DNA from: Basidiobolus meristosporus CBS 931.73
Taxonomy: Eukaryota > Basidiobolomycota > Basidiobolomycetes > Basidiobolales > Basidiobolaceae
Assembly (NCBI GenBank): GCA_002104905.1
Contig: MCFE01000038.1
Coordinates: forward strand, 62,001 to 126,000
Length of the DNA: 64,000 nt
Direction: 5' to 3'
Part shown: positions 34,595 through 44,177 of the stretch, piece by piece
Layout: every line of letters starts with the position of its first letter
Position numbering within the stretch: position 1 is the stretch's first letter
The notes under the pieces: model-generated
The model's database searches: none
What the model saw: only the letters and a program-made list of their open reading frames with translations
Told to the model about the DNA's origin: nothing
Made by a program: the position numbers and the translations under genes

Positions 34595-35321
34595 TGTTAT
34601 GATCACATGACATGCTTGGTCTCCAATTATCTAGCCAAATCAAGTTAGTGAAGAAATCCCAGTTCCTTCTAGAAAGTTCTACTACATTCTAGCAACTTCT
34701 TGAAAGCTCCAAGTCAACATCACACAATGGAACATTCTATGGAAGCTTCCCATTGGAATTTTTGTAGTCCCATGCCATATATGGTAACTACATGTCACAT
34801 GACCTAGCCACATGATCAGCTGACCCCTGACATATCTCCATGTGATATCCCAGTCTGTTCTTTAGTATATTCTATCTTGGCACACTTACTGTGTATTGCT
34901 CCAGAACCCCATCAGTATTAGCTAGTATCTCTTGGCATCCATATTGCCAAAAAGTGTATATAGTCCCATCCCCCCCTTATGTATTCCTCTGTTGGATACA
35001 CATCCCTATAAAAAATCTCAAACTTGGAATTCATCTGATTTTCTGCTGGTATTCTAATGGTATTTTGCTGGTATTCAGCTGGTGTTTTTGGTTCAAAATT
35101 TCAAATGCAATTTGTGATGGAAGTAATGGGCAGCTAATTACCAAATTTGGTGTGGATGTTAGTTTGTCTATTCTCCTCCAGGAGAACTTGTTTGCTTACC
35201 TGTCCATCAGCTAAGAACAGAGATATTGAGAGTTGTCAATATTGAGTAACTTGGAATTCAGCTGATACTATTATGGTATTTTGCCGGAATACTCTGGAGC
35301 AACTAATAAGCAAAAATTTCA
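34595..35321 (+). repeat. 5' LTR of gypsy element (right end inferred)
   Basis: The first 160 or so bases match the 3' LTR start at 43068-43235 with few differences (CCAAATCAAGTTAGTGAAGA, CCAGTTCCTTCTAGAAAGTT). The right boundary at ...AAATTTCA is chosen because TGGTTATAGAGATTC follows directly and looks like a tRNA 3'-end complement. Confidence 0.45.
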
Positions 35322-35382
35322 TGGTTATAGAGATTCAGGCTGGGGAAGGGATCTGACTGACAGATGCTCTACCACTGCAACT
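35322..35382 (-). other. Primer-site candidate inside a tRNA-like sequence
   Basis: On the minus strand the segment reads from a D-arm-like AGTGGTAGAGCA, through a hairpin ATCTG-TCAGT-CAGAT, to a T-arm-like CTGAATC and ends ...TATAACCA, like a tRNA from D arm to CCA end. On the plus strand TGGTTATAGAGATTC therefore could be the gypsy primer site. The stems are imperfect, so a functional tRNA gene is unlikely. Alternatives are a tRNA pseudogene or the head of a SINE. Confidence 0.3.
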
Positions 35383-35411
35383 GTATTTCTTTTTGCTGGT
35401 GCAGCTATTAC

Positions 35412-35515
35412 ATGAAATTGCAGAAAAAAAACCAAGTGTGGCCCTATCTACGTATATCTGTGGCTCAGAATTCTACATTGGGTGAGGTAGACCCTTGCAC
35501 ACCTACTGTAGAAAC
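35412..35515 (+). pseudogene. 5' part of an ORF split by the copia insertion
   Basis: An ATG at 35412 opens a frame that runs to the copia insertion point and, after removal of the element and one GAAAC copy, continues without a stop from 40205 to 40583 (160 residues in all). I do not recognise the product. Its place right after the putative primer site suggests the beginning of a gypsy gag, but no capsid motif is visible. Confidence 0.45.
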
Positions 35516-35864
35516 TGTTGTAAAATTTGTAATTTCCACCTAAATATTCACCTAACTTAGTCACTTAGATCATTACCCTCAAATCCTAGAGAATACTGAC
35601 CAAATTCCTTGTCAGGATTTACTTAGAATATTTTCACCAAAATGCCAGGTACCCAGAACATGAAAATTCTCAAAGTTGTCCAAACAGCCCCAAACTTTGC
35701 ACACATGTTCTTGGGACCTTTCGTAACCTATTCTACGTGTTTGTAATGCCAAGACCAGGTAAAAGTATAAATACTACTTTTGCATTCAATAAATCATTAA
35801 GTGAAAACCACATAATATACTTGTTCTCCCAATCACTTCCAATATCTCCAAGACTCTTACAACA
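35516..35864 (+). repeat. 5' LTR of young copia element
   Basis: This is a 349-bp LTR, TGTTGTAAAA...CTTACAACA. A TATA-like AGTATAAATAC (35764-35774) and an AATAAA signal (about 35788) lie in the right third and would place the R region there. Confidence 0.95.
35765..35773 (+). promoter_or_regulatory. TATA box of copia LTR
   Basis: GTATAAATA lies 90 bp before the LTR end and is conserved in the other copies (about 25918 and 40101), with AATAAATCATTAAG shortly after as a likely polyadenylation signal. Confidence 0.6.
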
Positions 35865-35880
35865 GGTTATGAGCCCCGAG
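35865..35880 (+). promoter_or_regulatory. Primer binding site, half-tRNA initiator-Met type
   Basis: GGTTATGAGCCCCGAG directly after the LTR is the complement of the anticodon arm of initiator tRNA-Met (...GGGGCTCATAACC...). This implies priming by an internal tRNA-iMet fragment, as known for Drosophila copia and yeast Ty5, instead of the tRNA 3' end. Confidence 0.8.
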
Positions 35881-35895
35881 CTGTCACTCTCTGCA

Positions 35896-38800
35896 ATGTC
35901 TACTACTGCTATTACTGGAATTTTTCCCTCTGCTGAAAAGTTGGATGGATCTAACTACCAAGTGTGGAAGGTGAAGATGAAGATGCTGCTACAAGAAAGA
36001 GGCCTTTGGGATATTGTCATGGGAGAAGAATGCCCTCCTAAAAACGTGGGAGAGGAAGCCTTAAAGTACCAGAAGAAAGAACAAAGTGCCTTTAACTGCA
36101 TTTGCCTTAATGTCAAGGACAAATTGCTAATTCAATGCTCAAGAGCAAAAATGGCAAAGAATGCCTGGAAGGTATTAGAAGACACCTACCAGTCATGTTC
36201 AGCTGCCAAGAAAATGTATCTGAGAAGAAAATTCTTTACTACAAAGATGCTGCCAGGAGAAGAAATGAAAAATCTAATTAACAGAATTACCCTGCTGGTA
36301 GATGAGATGGAATCTGTGGGCGTACCAACTACTGATGAGGATGTGATAGTTACCATCCTGAATAGCCTGACAGACAAGTTTCAGGGCCTTGTATCAGCCC
36401 TAGAGTCCAGAACTGAAGATTTGACCTTAAATTATGTATATGGAAGGCTCCTGGATGAAGAATTAAGAAAATCAAGCACCAATAAGAAGGAAGAAGAAAA
36501 TGCTTTAATAAGCAATGATAACCAACAAAGGAGGTACCCAAGACCCTACAAAAGCAACAGCGACCTATTTTGCAACTACTGCAAAAGGAAAGGACACACA
36601 TCAGACCGGTGTTTCAAAAAGAGAGATTATCAGCAAAAGAAGCCTGAATATGGAAATGCTGCAACAACTGAAGATAGACTATTCATATCTGCACTAAATA
36701 TGACCACAAACAAGGATTCTCAGACGTGGTATATTGACTCTGGAGCTTCTCAACACTTTACACACCAAAAAGAACTTTTTACCCAATATCAAGAAATTCC
36801 AATTAAGAAGGTTTTCATGGGTGACGATAGAACACTTGATGCAGTGGGAGAAGGAACTATCCAAGTAAACCTTAGAAGCAGTGAAGGAAGCCATACACTG
36901 ACCTTTAAAGAAGTACTCTATGTACCAGAAATAGCCAAGAACCTACTCTCTGTAAGCAAGGCCACAGCAGAAGGACTCAGTTTCAGTTTTGACAATTCTG
37001 GATGCAGGATCACTGATCAAAATGGTGCTCATATTGCTTCGGGCATCAGAGATCAGAATCTATACAAGTTGACTTATATTCCATCATATCTGGAAGCCAA
37101 TATAAGTAACTTAAATGAAGAAACACCAATGCTTTGGCACAGGAGATTTGGACACATCAATTTTGATTATCTGCGTAAAATGATCAAAGATCAGCTAATT
37201 TCTGGAGTGAAAATTGATCCCCCAGCTAATTTGGAGCACTGTGAAGCCTGCATATATGGGAAACAAGCCAGACAACCGTTCAAGAGCTCTGGGTTAATCA
37301 AAACTAAGAAAAAATTAGATCTAATTCACTCAGATCTGTGTGGACCTATGCAAAATTTATCCTTAGGCGGGATGAAGTATCTAATCACTTTTATTGATGA
37401 TTATACAAGATACACATGGGTCTACTTCATGGAGAGAAAGGAAGAAGCTCTGTCTAAGCTCAGGGAGTTTAAAGCCATGGTGGAGGGAGAAACTGGTGAA
37501 AAAATCAAGAAAATACGCTCTGACAATGGTGGAGAATATACCTCAAAACTCTTCATCCACTTCTGCAAAATTCATGGGATAAAGCAAGAGACTACTGTAC
37601 CATACTCCCCACAGCAAAATGGAGTAGCAGAACAAGCTAACAGATCAATAATTGATATGGCAAGATCTATGATCCATGATCAAAAATTATCCTATGATTT
37701 TTGGGCGGAATCAGTTGCCACTGCTGTATATCTTAAAAATAGGAGTTATAACAGAATACTTCGTGATTATACTCCATTTGAAGCATGGTATGGATACAGA
37801 CCAAGTGCAGAACATCTAAGAATATTTGGGTGTACAGCATATGCCAAAAAACTGGCCGGAAATCAGTCAAAATTTGAGCCAAAAAGTGTAAAATGCATAT
37901 TTTTGGGCTACTGCAATGAGAGTAAGGCATACAGACTCTACAATACCGAAGCAAAGAAGCTGATCAAGTCCAGGGATGTGTTGTTTGATGAAAATTCAAA
38001 ATTTTCACAAAAAATGACATCAGATGATGACGAAAATTTGATCTCAAGTCCACCAATTGTCAGGATTGAATCAGAGCAAAACAATGAAAATTTTTTCACT
38101 CCAGAGGACTCTACAACCGTGGTTCAGCCAGAATCAGTGCCCAGGAATATCCCAGAAGTGATCATTCCAGTATTAAATGCCCGGAGATCCAATCGGACAA
38201 GAAATAGCCCAAATTACTATATCAATGAGGGTACAAACTTAGCCTATGCCTATTCAGTCCATATTGATGAGCCCCAGACTGTAAAAGAGGCCCTAAATAG
38301 CCCTCTGACAAAGTTTTGGAGATCTGCAATGACTGAGGAATATCAGGCCCTGATGGAAAATCAAACTTGGGACTTAGTCAAATTACCAATCAACCAAAAA
38401 TCAATTGGATGCAGATGGGTCTTTAAGACAAAATACAAGGCTGATGGTACAATTGAAAGATACAAAGCAAGACTTGTAGCCAAAGGATACTCTCAAAGAA
38501 AAGGACTTGACTATACTGAGACCTTTGCACCGGTAGCCAAGTTTAATTCCATCAGATTAATATTGGCTATTGCAGCCAAATATAAGTTTTTATTCATCAA
38601 ATGGATGTAAAAACTGCATTTTTGAATGGAGAACTTGATGAGGACGTGTATATGGACCAGCCTGATGGGTTTGTTGACCAAAATAACCCCCATTTGGTCT
38701 GCAAGCTTAAAAAGTCACTATATGGTCTCAAACAATCACCAAGAGCCTGGAATTGCAAGATAGATTCTTATTTGGAATCTTTGAGTTTCAAAAGGAGTAA

Positions 38801-39839
38801 TGCTGACTAAAGTATATACTATAAGCCAGATAGAGCAAATCCAGTTCTATTAGCTCTATATGTGGATGATCTTATTATAGCCGCCAATAACCTAGAAACA
38901 TTGGAAGAGACTAAATCCAGCCTATCTAAGGAGTTCAAGATGTCCGATCTAGGAGAACTTAGTTACTACTTAGGGATTAAGTTCTCCATAGACAGAAGTA
39001 CCCAGACTATTACCCTAAGCCAATCCAAGTATATTCAAGATATACTAAAGAAGTACAAAATGGAAGACTGTAAACCGGCAGCTACCCCAATGGAGACAAA
39101 CCTTAACTTGGTCAAAACTCTACCAAATCAAAAGAGCTTGGTGCCATCTGAAAGCCCTGACTTTCCTTATCAATCTATGGTCGGCAGTCTGATGTATATC
39201 ATGCTTGGAACACGTCCAGATATCTCATATTCAGTGGGAGTTGTCAGCCAACATAATCAGAGCTATGGATCTGATCATATTGCAGCAGTTAAGCGGATTT
39301 TTAGATACCTAAAAGGAACTGCTGATATCTGCTTAAGATACACTTATAAGGACTCAGAACAAGATCTTGTGGGATACTCTGATGCAGATTGGGGACGAAA
39401 TTTAGAAGACAGAAGATCCACCACAGGATACACCTTTCTTTACTGTCAAGGAGCAATTTCATGGAATTCAAGAAAGCAACCAACCATAGAACTTTCTACC
39501 ACAGAGGCAGAGTATATGGCAGCCTGTGAAGCTACAAAAGAAGCAATGTGGCTAAGAAAGCTCTTTACGGATTTAGGCCTATGTCAAAAAACGCCTATTA
39601 CTTTATTTCAAGATAATCAAGGATGTATACAATTAGGTAGAAATCCAACTTTTCATGCTAGAACCAAGCACATAGATATTAGACATCATTTCATACGTGA
39701 AGCTATAGAGAATAACTTAGTTAGCTTAGTTTACTGTCCTACAGATGAAATGATTGCAGACATATTTACCAAACCATTAGCTAGAGACAAGCTTGAATAT
39801 CTTAGGTCAAAATTAGGACTAGTCAGTATGAACATTTAG
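35896..39839 (+). pseudogene. copia gag-pol polyprotein (one frameshift, one stop)
   Basis: The start chosen is the ATG at 35896 (MSTTAITGIFPSAEKLDG), because the upstream ATG at 35737 lies in the LTR. Domains in order: UBN2-type gag; zinc knuckle CNYCKRKGHTSDRC (CX2CX4HX4C, about 36569-36610); protease WYIDSGASQHF (about 36727); integrase HHCC (RRFGHI...CEACIYGKQ) and catalytic D, D, E (DLIHSDLCGP, SDNGGEY, NGVAEQANR). RT has YKARLVAKGYSQ and LYVDDLII, and RNase H has YSDADWGRN and ends FTKPLARDKLEYLRSKLG. The frame breaks at about 38590-38601 (one-base shift within RT) and at a TAA, 38808-38810, where a Gln codon is expected. Otherwise all catalytic residues are intact. Confidence 0.92.
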
Positions 39840-39841
39840 CT

Positions 39842-39850
39842 GAGTGGGAG
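39842..39850 (+). promoter_or_regulatory. Polypurine tract of copia element
   Basis: GAGTGGGAG immediately precedes the 3' LTR, the position where plus-strand DNA synthesis is primed in LTR elements. Confidence 0.7.
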
Positions 39851-40199
39851 TGTTGTAAAGTTCGTAATTTCCACCTAAATATTCACCTAACTTAGTCACT
39901 TAGATCATTACCCTCAAATCCTAGAGAATACTGACCAAATTCCTTGTCAGGATTTACTTAGAATATTTTCACCAAAATGCCAGGTACCCAGAACATGAAA
40001 ATTCTCAAAGTTGTCCAAACAGCCCCAAACTTTGCACACATGTTCTTGGGACCTTCCTTAACCTATTCTACGTGTTTGTAATGCCAAGACCAGGTAAAAG
40101 TATAAATACCACTTTTACATTCAATAAATCATTAAGTGAAAACCACATAATCTACTTGTTCTCCCAATCACTTCCAATATCTCCAAGACTCTTACAACA
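39851..40199 (+). repeat. 3' LTR of young copia element
   Basis: At 349 bp it differs from the 5' LTR by about seven substitutions, most of them transitions, for example TGTAAAG/TGTAAAA and ATACCAC/ATACTAC. It is followed directly by the second GAAAC. Confidence 0.95.
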
Positions 40200-40204
40200 G
40201 AAAC

Positions 40205-40583
40205 AACTAATCCGCAACTTGCAGAAGAAACTTTGTATACTGCTGACTCAACAGCTGCAGAAAATATTCATGTGACATACAAAACAGTCACTGAACCAAT
40301 TCCTGAAGGTATAGACTATGGACCAATATATTCTCCTAAAGATGTACTAATTGAAAGGCAAATGTATTCTGCTAAACCACCTGCTTATACCACACCTTCA
40401 ACTACAACCCTAACTGCAACTCCAACTATGTCTCCAACTAGAAATCATCTAACTACTGCTGTAATAGAGCTCAGAGAAATATATAATTCATCAAATAGTG
40501 TAATTTTACTAATTAAAGATGATGCAATTCCTGTATTGTGGGAGACACTTAGGGCATATTATATGAGATATACAAAACCCTGA
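40205..40583 (+). pseudogene. 3' part of ORF split by copia insertion
   Basis: It continues in frame from the piece at 35412-35515 and ends at a TGA (40581-40583). The product has a Thr/Pro-rich middle (TTTLTATPTMSPTRN) and an amphipathic C-terminal part. No family is recognised. It may be the start of a gypsy gag or an unrelated captured ORF. From 40590 to 40850 the sequence is very AT-rich with nothing recognised. Confidence 0.4.
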
Positions 40584-40849
40584 AGAAACTTCATGATAAA
40601 GTATTTTGTTGTAGGGCTCACCATGCCAAAATTGGCAATTTGATATTGTTGCATTTTTTGCACATATTTTTACGTATAAAAATTGCGTAATTTGTACATA
40701 CATTTTTTACTTAATACTTTGGCCCAAAAATTGTTGCCATTGATCATAGCAATTAATTATATTTTTTGTTGAATTTGCAACCATTTTTTATTTATTTTTT
40801 TGTTTGCATACTTGCAATATTCATAACATGCTGGTTTAGCTTAAAATAG

Positions 40850-41670
40850 CTTTCAGACTTGAAAAGAATTTTAAACCCAAAAGGTTCTCCAGATAACAAA
40901 TCATATTAGGTTGAGTTTAGTTACAACAACTATAAGTACATATAATTTGACTTTAGCAATCTCCAGACTCAAAAAAATATTTTTGCCAAAAAGTTTTCCC
41001 AGATGCAAAACCATGTTGTGTTTGTATAATTGCAACAACTGTGGACACATTACACTTGATTTTAATTTTCCAAACTTGAAAAAATATTTTTGCCAAAAAG
41101 TTTTCCCAGATAATAAACCATCTTGTGTTTGTTTAATTGCACCAACTGTTTTCACAATTACTTTTTATTTTTTAAAAATCTTTTGAGCTTGAAAAAGTAT
41201 TTTTAAACCAAAAAGTTTCTCTGGATGATAAACTATTTTGAGCCTGTCCAATTGTGCCAATTGTTTCCACAATTACCTATATTAAAAATCTTTCAAGCTT
41301 GAAAATATTTCTTTAACCTAAAAAGTTCCCCAGTTAGCAAATAGTTTCATGTTGGTTTAATTGCAAAAATATATGTACTTTTTTTAATTCTAAACTTATC
41401 CTCAAGCTTGAAATTTTTTTCAACTGAAAAGTTTCACCCGATAATAAATTATTTTGTGTGATGTGTACTTGCAATAACTTTGACCCCAATTATTTTTAAA
41501 AATCTTTCAAGCTTGAAAAAATATTTTTGCAAGAAGTTTTCTCAAACAATATACCATTATGAGTTGCTCTATTTGCAATAACTATACGTACACCTTTTTT
41601 AATTCTAAACATTCTCTTGAGCTTGAAAAAATTTCTTTGTCCAAAACTTTCTCCACGTGACAAATTATTT
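40850..41670 (+). repeat. Minisatellite, about eight units of about 109 bp
   Basis: The motif CTTGAAAAAATATTTTTGCC (with variants), followed by AAAAGTTTTCCCAGATNATAAA and ATTTGCAANAACTNT, recurs at about 40857, 40965, 41073, 41185, 41295, 41402, 41508 and 41618, a spacing of 106-112 bp. Units are diverged. The array lies inside the gypsy remnant, upstream of its integrase fragment. Confidence 0.8.
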
Positions 41671-41683
41671 TTAGTAAACCCTA

Positions 41684-43040
41684 TTGTTTATTGTACCAAA
41701 CCTCCAGTACATACATCTATTCAGTGACATCATATACCACAAGCACCAACTGTTTGTTCCAGACCTTGATACCCAGTTGGAAATCATCCATTCTTGCCAT
41801 GATTCAATGGCTGCAGGACATTTTGGTACTGCCAAAACCATGAATGCAATCAAGAGAGACTTCTGGTGGCCCAAGATGATATCTCTTGTCAAGTCCAATC
41901 CTGTGATACATGTAATCATGTAAAATCTGCTAGACACCAGCCATATGGACTTCTCCAACCCTTTACAATCCCTGACCTGCAATGGAAGCCAATTTCAATG
42001 GACTTCATGACTAACCTCCCAGAATCCAACCAATTCAACTCAATCCTAGTAGTGGCTGATTGGCTCACTTCATTCCCTGCTCAAAGAACATAGATGCTAA
42101 GGAGACTGCCCACTTAGTAATCAAGAACATTTTCTGGCTCCATGGTATCCCCTGTGACATTGTATCAGATAGAGGACCCCAGTTCATATCAAAATTCTGG
42201 AAACACTTCATGCAATATCTTGGTGGGCAAGTCAAGCTCTCAACCACTTTTCATCCACAGTCAGATGGCCAGACAGAGAAAATTAACCAGATCCTTGAAC
42301 AATACCTCTGATGATATATTAACTATCAGCAAGACAACTGGACCCAACTGCTACCACTTGCAGAATTTGCCTACAACAACTCATGTCATAGTGCAACAGG
42401 TCTCACTCCATTCTATGCAAATTATGGTTTTCATCTGCAATTTGATATTCAGATCCCAAGCAACCCTATGAGCCCCCCAGCAGCTGAACATGCATCAACA
42501 ATTATAGAAATCCAAGAAACACTCAAGAAAGAACTATCCTTAGCCCATTAGGGGTACAAGAAGTTTGCAGACAACAAACAGCAGCCTAGCCCCAAGCTTA
42601 ATGAAGGAGATTCAGTATGGCTCTTGAGAAGAAACATTGCTACCAGCTGCCCTTGTTGCAAATTAGACTACAAGAAACCAGGTCCATTCAAGATCAAGAA
42701 GAAACTTAGTCCAATTGTATACCAACTACAGTTACCACCTAGTATGAAAATTCATGACACATTCCATGTATCCCTCCTAGAACCATTCCATGAAAGTACT
42801 CTACCCAACCAGCACCCAGCAAATCCCCCAGCCATCCAAGTGGACAAACACCAAGAGTTTGAAGCTCAGCAAGTGTTGGATTCAGAGTACATCAGATCCC
42901 AACTTCACTATCTGGTAGATTGGGTGGGTTACAGCCCAAATGATCAAACTTGGGAACCAGCAGCAAACCTAACAAACTGCCAAGATCTAGTTGCACTATT
43001 CCACCAGATATACCCCAACAAGCCAAAGCCAAAAGCTTGA
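41684..43040 (+). pseudogene. gypsy integrase and chromodomain (pol C-terminus)
   Basis: Collinear frames encode the integrase zinc-binding part (HDSMAAGHFGTAKTMNAIKR...CDTCNHVK), the catalytic core (PISMDFMTNLPESN, SDRGPQFISKFW, HPQSDGQTEKINQ) and a C-terminal chromodomain (YLVDWVGYSPNDQTWEP, about 42910-42962). Breaks include a frameshift at about 41880-41920, another near 42060-42090, and stops at about 42309 and 42549. The chromodomain marks the element as a chromovirus, which directs integration to particular chromatin. The last frame (42624-43040) is intact. Confidence 0.85.
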
Positions 43041-43067
43041 GGAGAGCCCCTCAAAAGAGGAGAATAG

Positions 43068-43235
43068 TGCCATGATCACATGACATCCCTGGTCTCCAAT
43101 TATGTAGCCAAATCAAGTTAGTGAAGAAATCCCAGTTCCTTCTAGAAAGTTCTACTACATTATAGCAACTTCTTCAAAGCTCCAAGTCAACATTACACAA
43201 TGGAACATTCTATGGAAGCTTCCCATTAGAATTTA
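43068..43235 (+). repeat. Truncated 3' LTR of gypsy element
   Basis: It begins TGCCATGATCACATGAC after the purine-rich AAAAGAGGAGAATAG and matches 34595-34760 until CCATTAGAATTT. It then changes abruptly to T-element sequence. Confidence 0.75.
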
Positions 43236-43625
43236 TGGCCATGATAAGATTGTTAGAATGCCACTTAAATTCCATCATAGGACCACCAAAACACTGTTGA
43301 GTTTATTTACCTATTTAGCAGAGGAATCAGCAAAACACCATTACAATCCCATCATAAGATCATAAAGAGGGTCAATAATTCCAAGCTGCTTGCATTATAA
43401 TAGCCTTGTTGCAGGATCTTGACGGCAGATCTGGACTGGATCTACCTGCTAGACCAAACTATCTTTTATAGGGATACCATCAAGATCCTACTAGAACCTT
43501 CCTAAGAGGGCCCAGAACTCTGAGCTGCTGGCATTGTGATAGCCTCATTGCAGGATCTTGACAGCTCATCTGCATTGAATCCACCTGCAGGACCAGATTA
43601 TTCTTGATAGAGTACTTTAAAGAGG
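43236..43625. mobile_element. T element terminal fragments
   Basis: Blocks such as CAAAACACCATTACAATCCC, TTCCAAGCTGC and GGATCTTGACGGCAGATCTG match the region after the T coding sequence at 22010-22150 and 30310-30470, ending near GACCAAACTATCTTTTATAG. Part of the block is repeated imperfectly at 43500-43615. No coding frame is present. Confidence 0.5.
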
Positions 43626-43629
43626 CAAC

Positions 43630-43880
43630 CTAGCACTTTCCACCATATAGGCTGAGTATATGGAAGCCTGTAAGGCCACAAAATGAATAGTTCAACTGGG
43701 AAAGCACTTTAAAGATGTTGATCTATATCAAAAGTACCCTATTACCATATTTCAAGACAGTCAAGTATATATAAATTTGGCAGAAATGCAACTTTTCATG
43801 TATGAGCTAAACACATAAACATTAGAAATTGCATTACATAGGAAGCTGTAGAGAATAGCTTGGCTAACTGAGTATATTCC
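43630..43880 (+). pseudogene. copia RNase H fragment
   Basis: The plus strand encodes a decayed copy of the end of copia pol, parallel to 39495-39730 in the young element: AEYMEACKATK, LGKHFKDVDLYQKYPITIFQ and a remnant of the NLAEM...NPTFHA region. It is full of stops and is cut on the right by an LTR fragment in opposite orientation. Confidence 0.65.
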
Positions 43881-43990
43881 AAGTAGATCCCAACAAGAAA
43901 TTTGGGCAGAATTCACTAAGATTTGTAGACAATGATCTAAGTGACCAAGTTGGCTGAATATTTAGGGGTAATTATAAAATTTACTACAGC
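43881..43990 (-). repeat. Copia LTR 5'-end fragment, minus orientation; right edge of TE compartment
   Basis: The reverse complement matches the first 105 or so bases of the copia LTR (TTACCCCTAAATATTCAGCC, ...GATCATTGTC..., TTGTTGGGATCTACTTGGAA). It is the last transposon sequence before the gene-rich part. Confidence 0.6.
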
Positions 43991-44177
43991 TAATACAAAT
44001 ATTTATTGAAGTGAGAATTTGGCTTGGAAACGCTTCAATTTTAGAACATTCAAGCAATGCGGAGCTGAAATAGCAGCTAAATGTAAGTGTTGAATATTGA
44101 AGTATAATCAGTTGTGGTTGCCTCGGTAGTTTCCCAAGCCTGGATGGCATATGGATCTAGGAGTTCCTTGCATTCTG

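Larger units (their letters stand above)
35516..40199 (+). mobile_element. Young Ty1/copia retrotransposon, TSD GAAAC
   Basis: Two 349-bp LTRs (35516-35864 and 39851-40199) with TGTTG...CAACA ends differ at about seven positions (about 98% identical by eye). GAAAC flanks the element on both sides (35511-35515 and 40200-40204). Internal features in order are the half-tRNA primer site, gag-pol and a purine-rich tract (39842-39850). It carries one frameshift and one nonsense mutation in RT, so this copy cannot make full Pol, but it is recent. A solo LTR of the same subfamily is at 25670-26018. Confidence 0.95.
34595..43235 (+). mobile_element. Ty3/gypsy chromovirus remnant hosting a nested copia insertion
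   Basis: The LTR start TGTTATGATCACATGAC at 34595 recurs as TGCCATGATCACATGAC at 43068, after integrase-chromodomain sequence and a purine-rich tract. This defines an element whose 3' LTR is truncated at about 43235. In between are a possible 5' LTR end and primer site (35321/35322), a short ORF split by the copia element (35516-40199), a 109-bp minisatellite (40850-41670) and the end of pol (41684-43040). Gag, protease, RT and RNase H of the gypsy element are missing, so it is a deletion derivative. The extent of the 5' LTR is inferred. Confidence 0.6.

Noticed and set aside
35737-35895. Upstream ATG giving a 957-residue copia ORF
   Set aside because: It lies in the LTR before the primer site; the conserved gag start is the ATG at 35896.
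38580-38610. Programmed ribosomal frameshift in copia
   Set aside because: The break lies inside the RT domain, not between gag and pol, and a nonsense codon follows shortly; a simple mutation is more likely.
40850-41670. CRISPR-like array (regularly spaced repeats)
   Set aside because: Units are diverged along their whole length with no short identical repeats plus unique spacers, and the genome is eukaryotic; it is a minisatellite.
1-43990. Centromere candidate because of AT-rich, repeat-filled sequence
   Set aside because: No homogeneous satellite array or other centromere-specific feature is visible; nested transposons alone are not sufficient.
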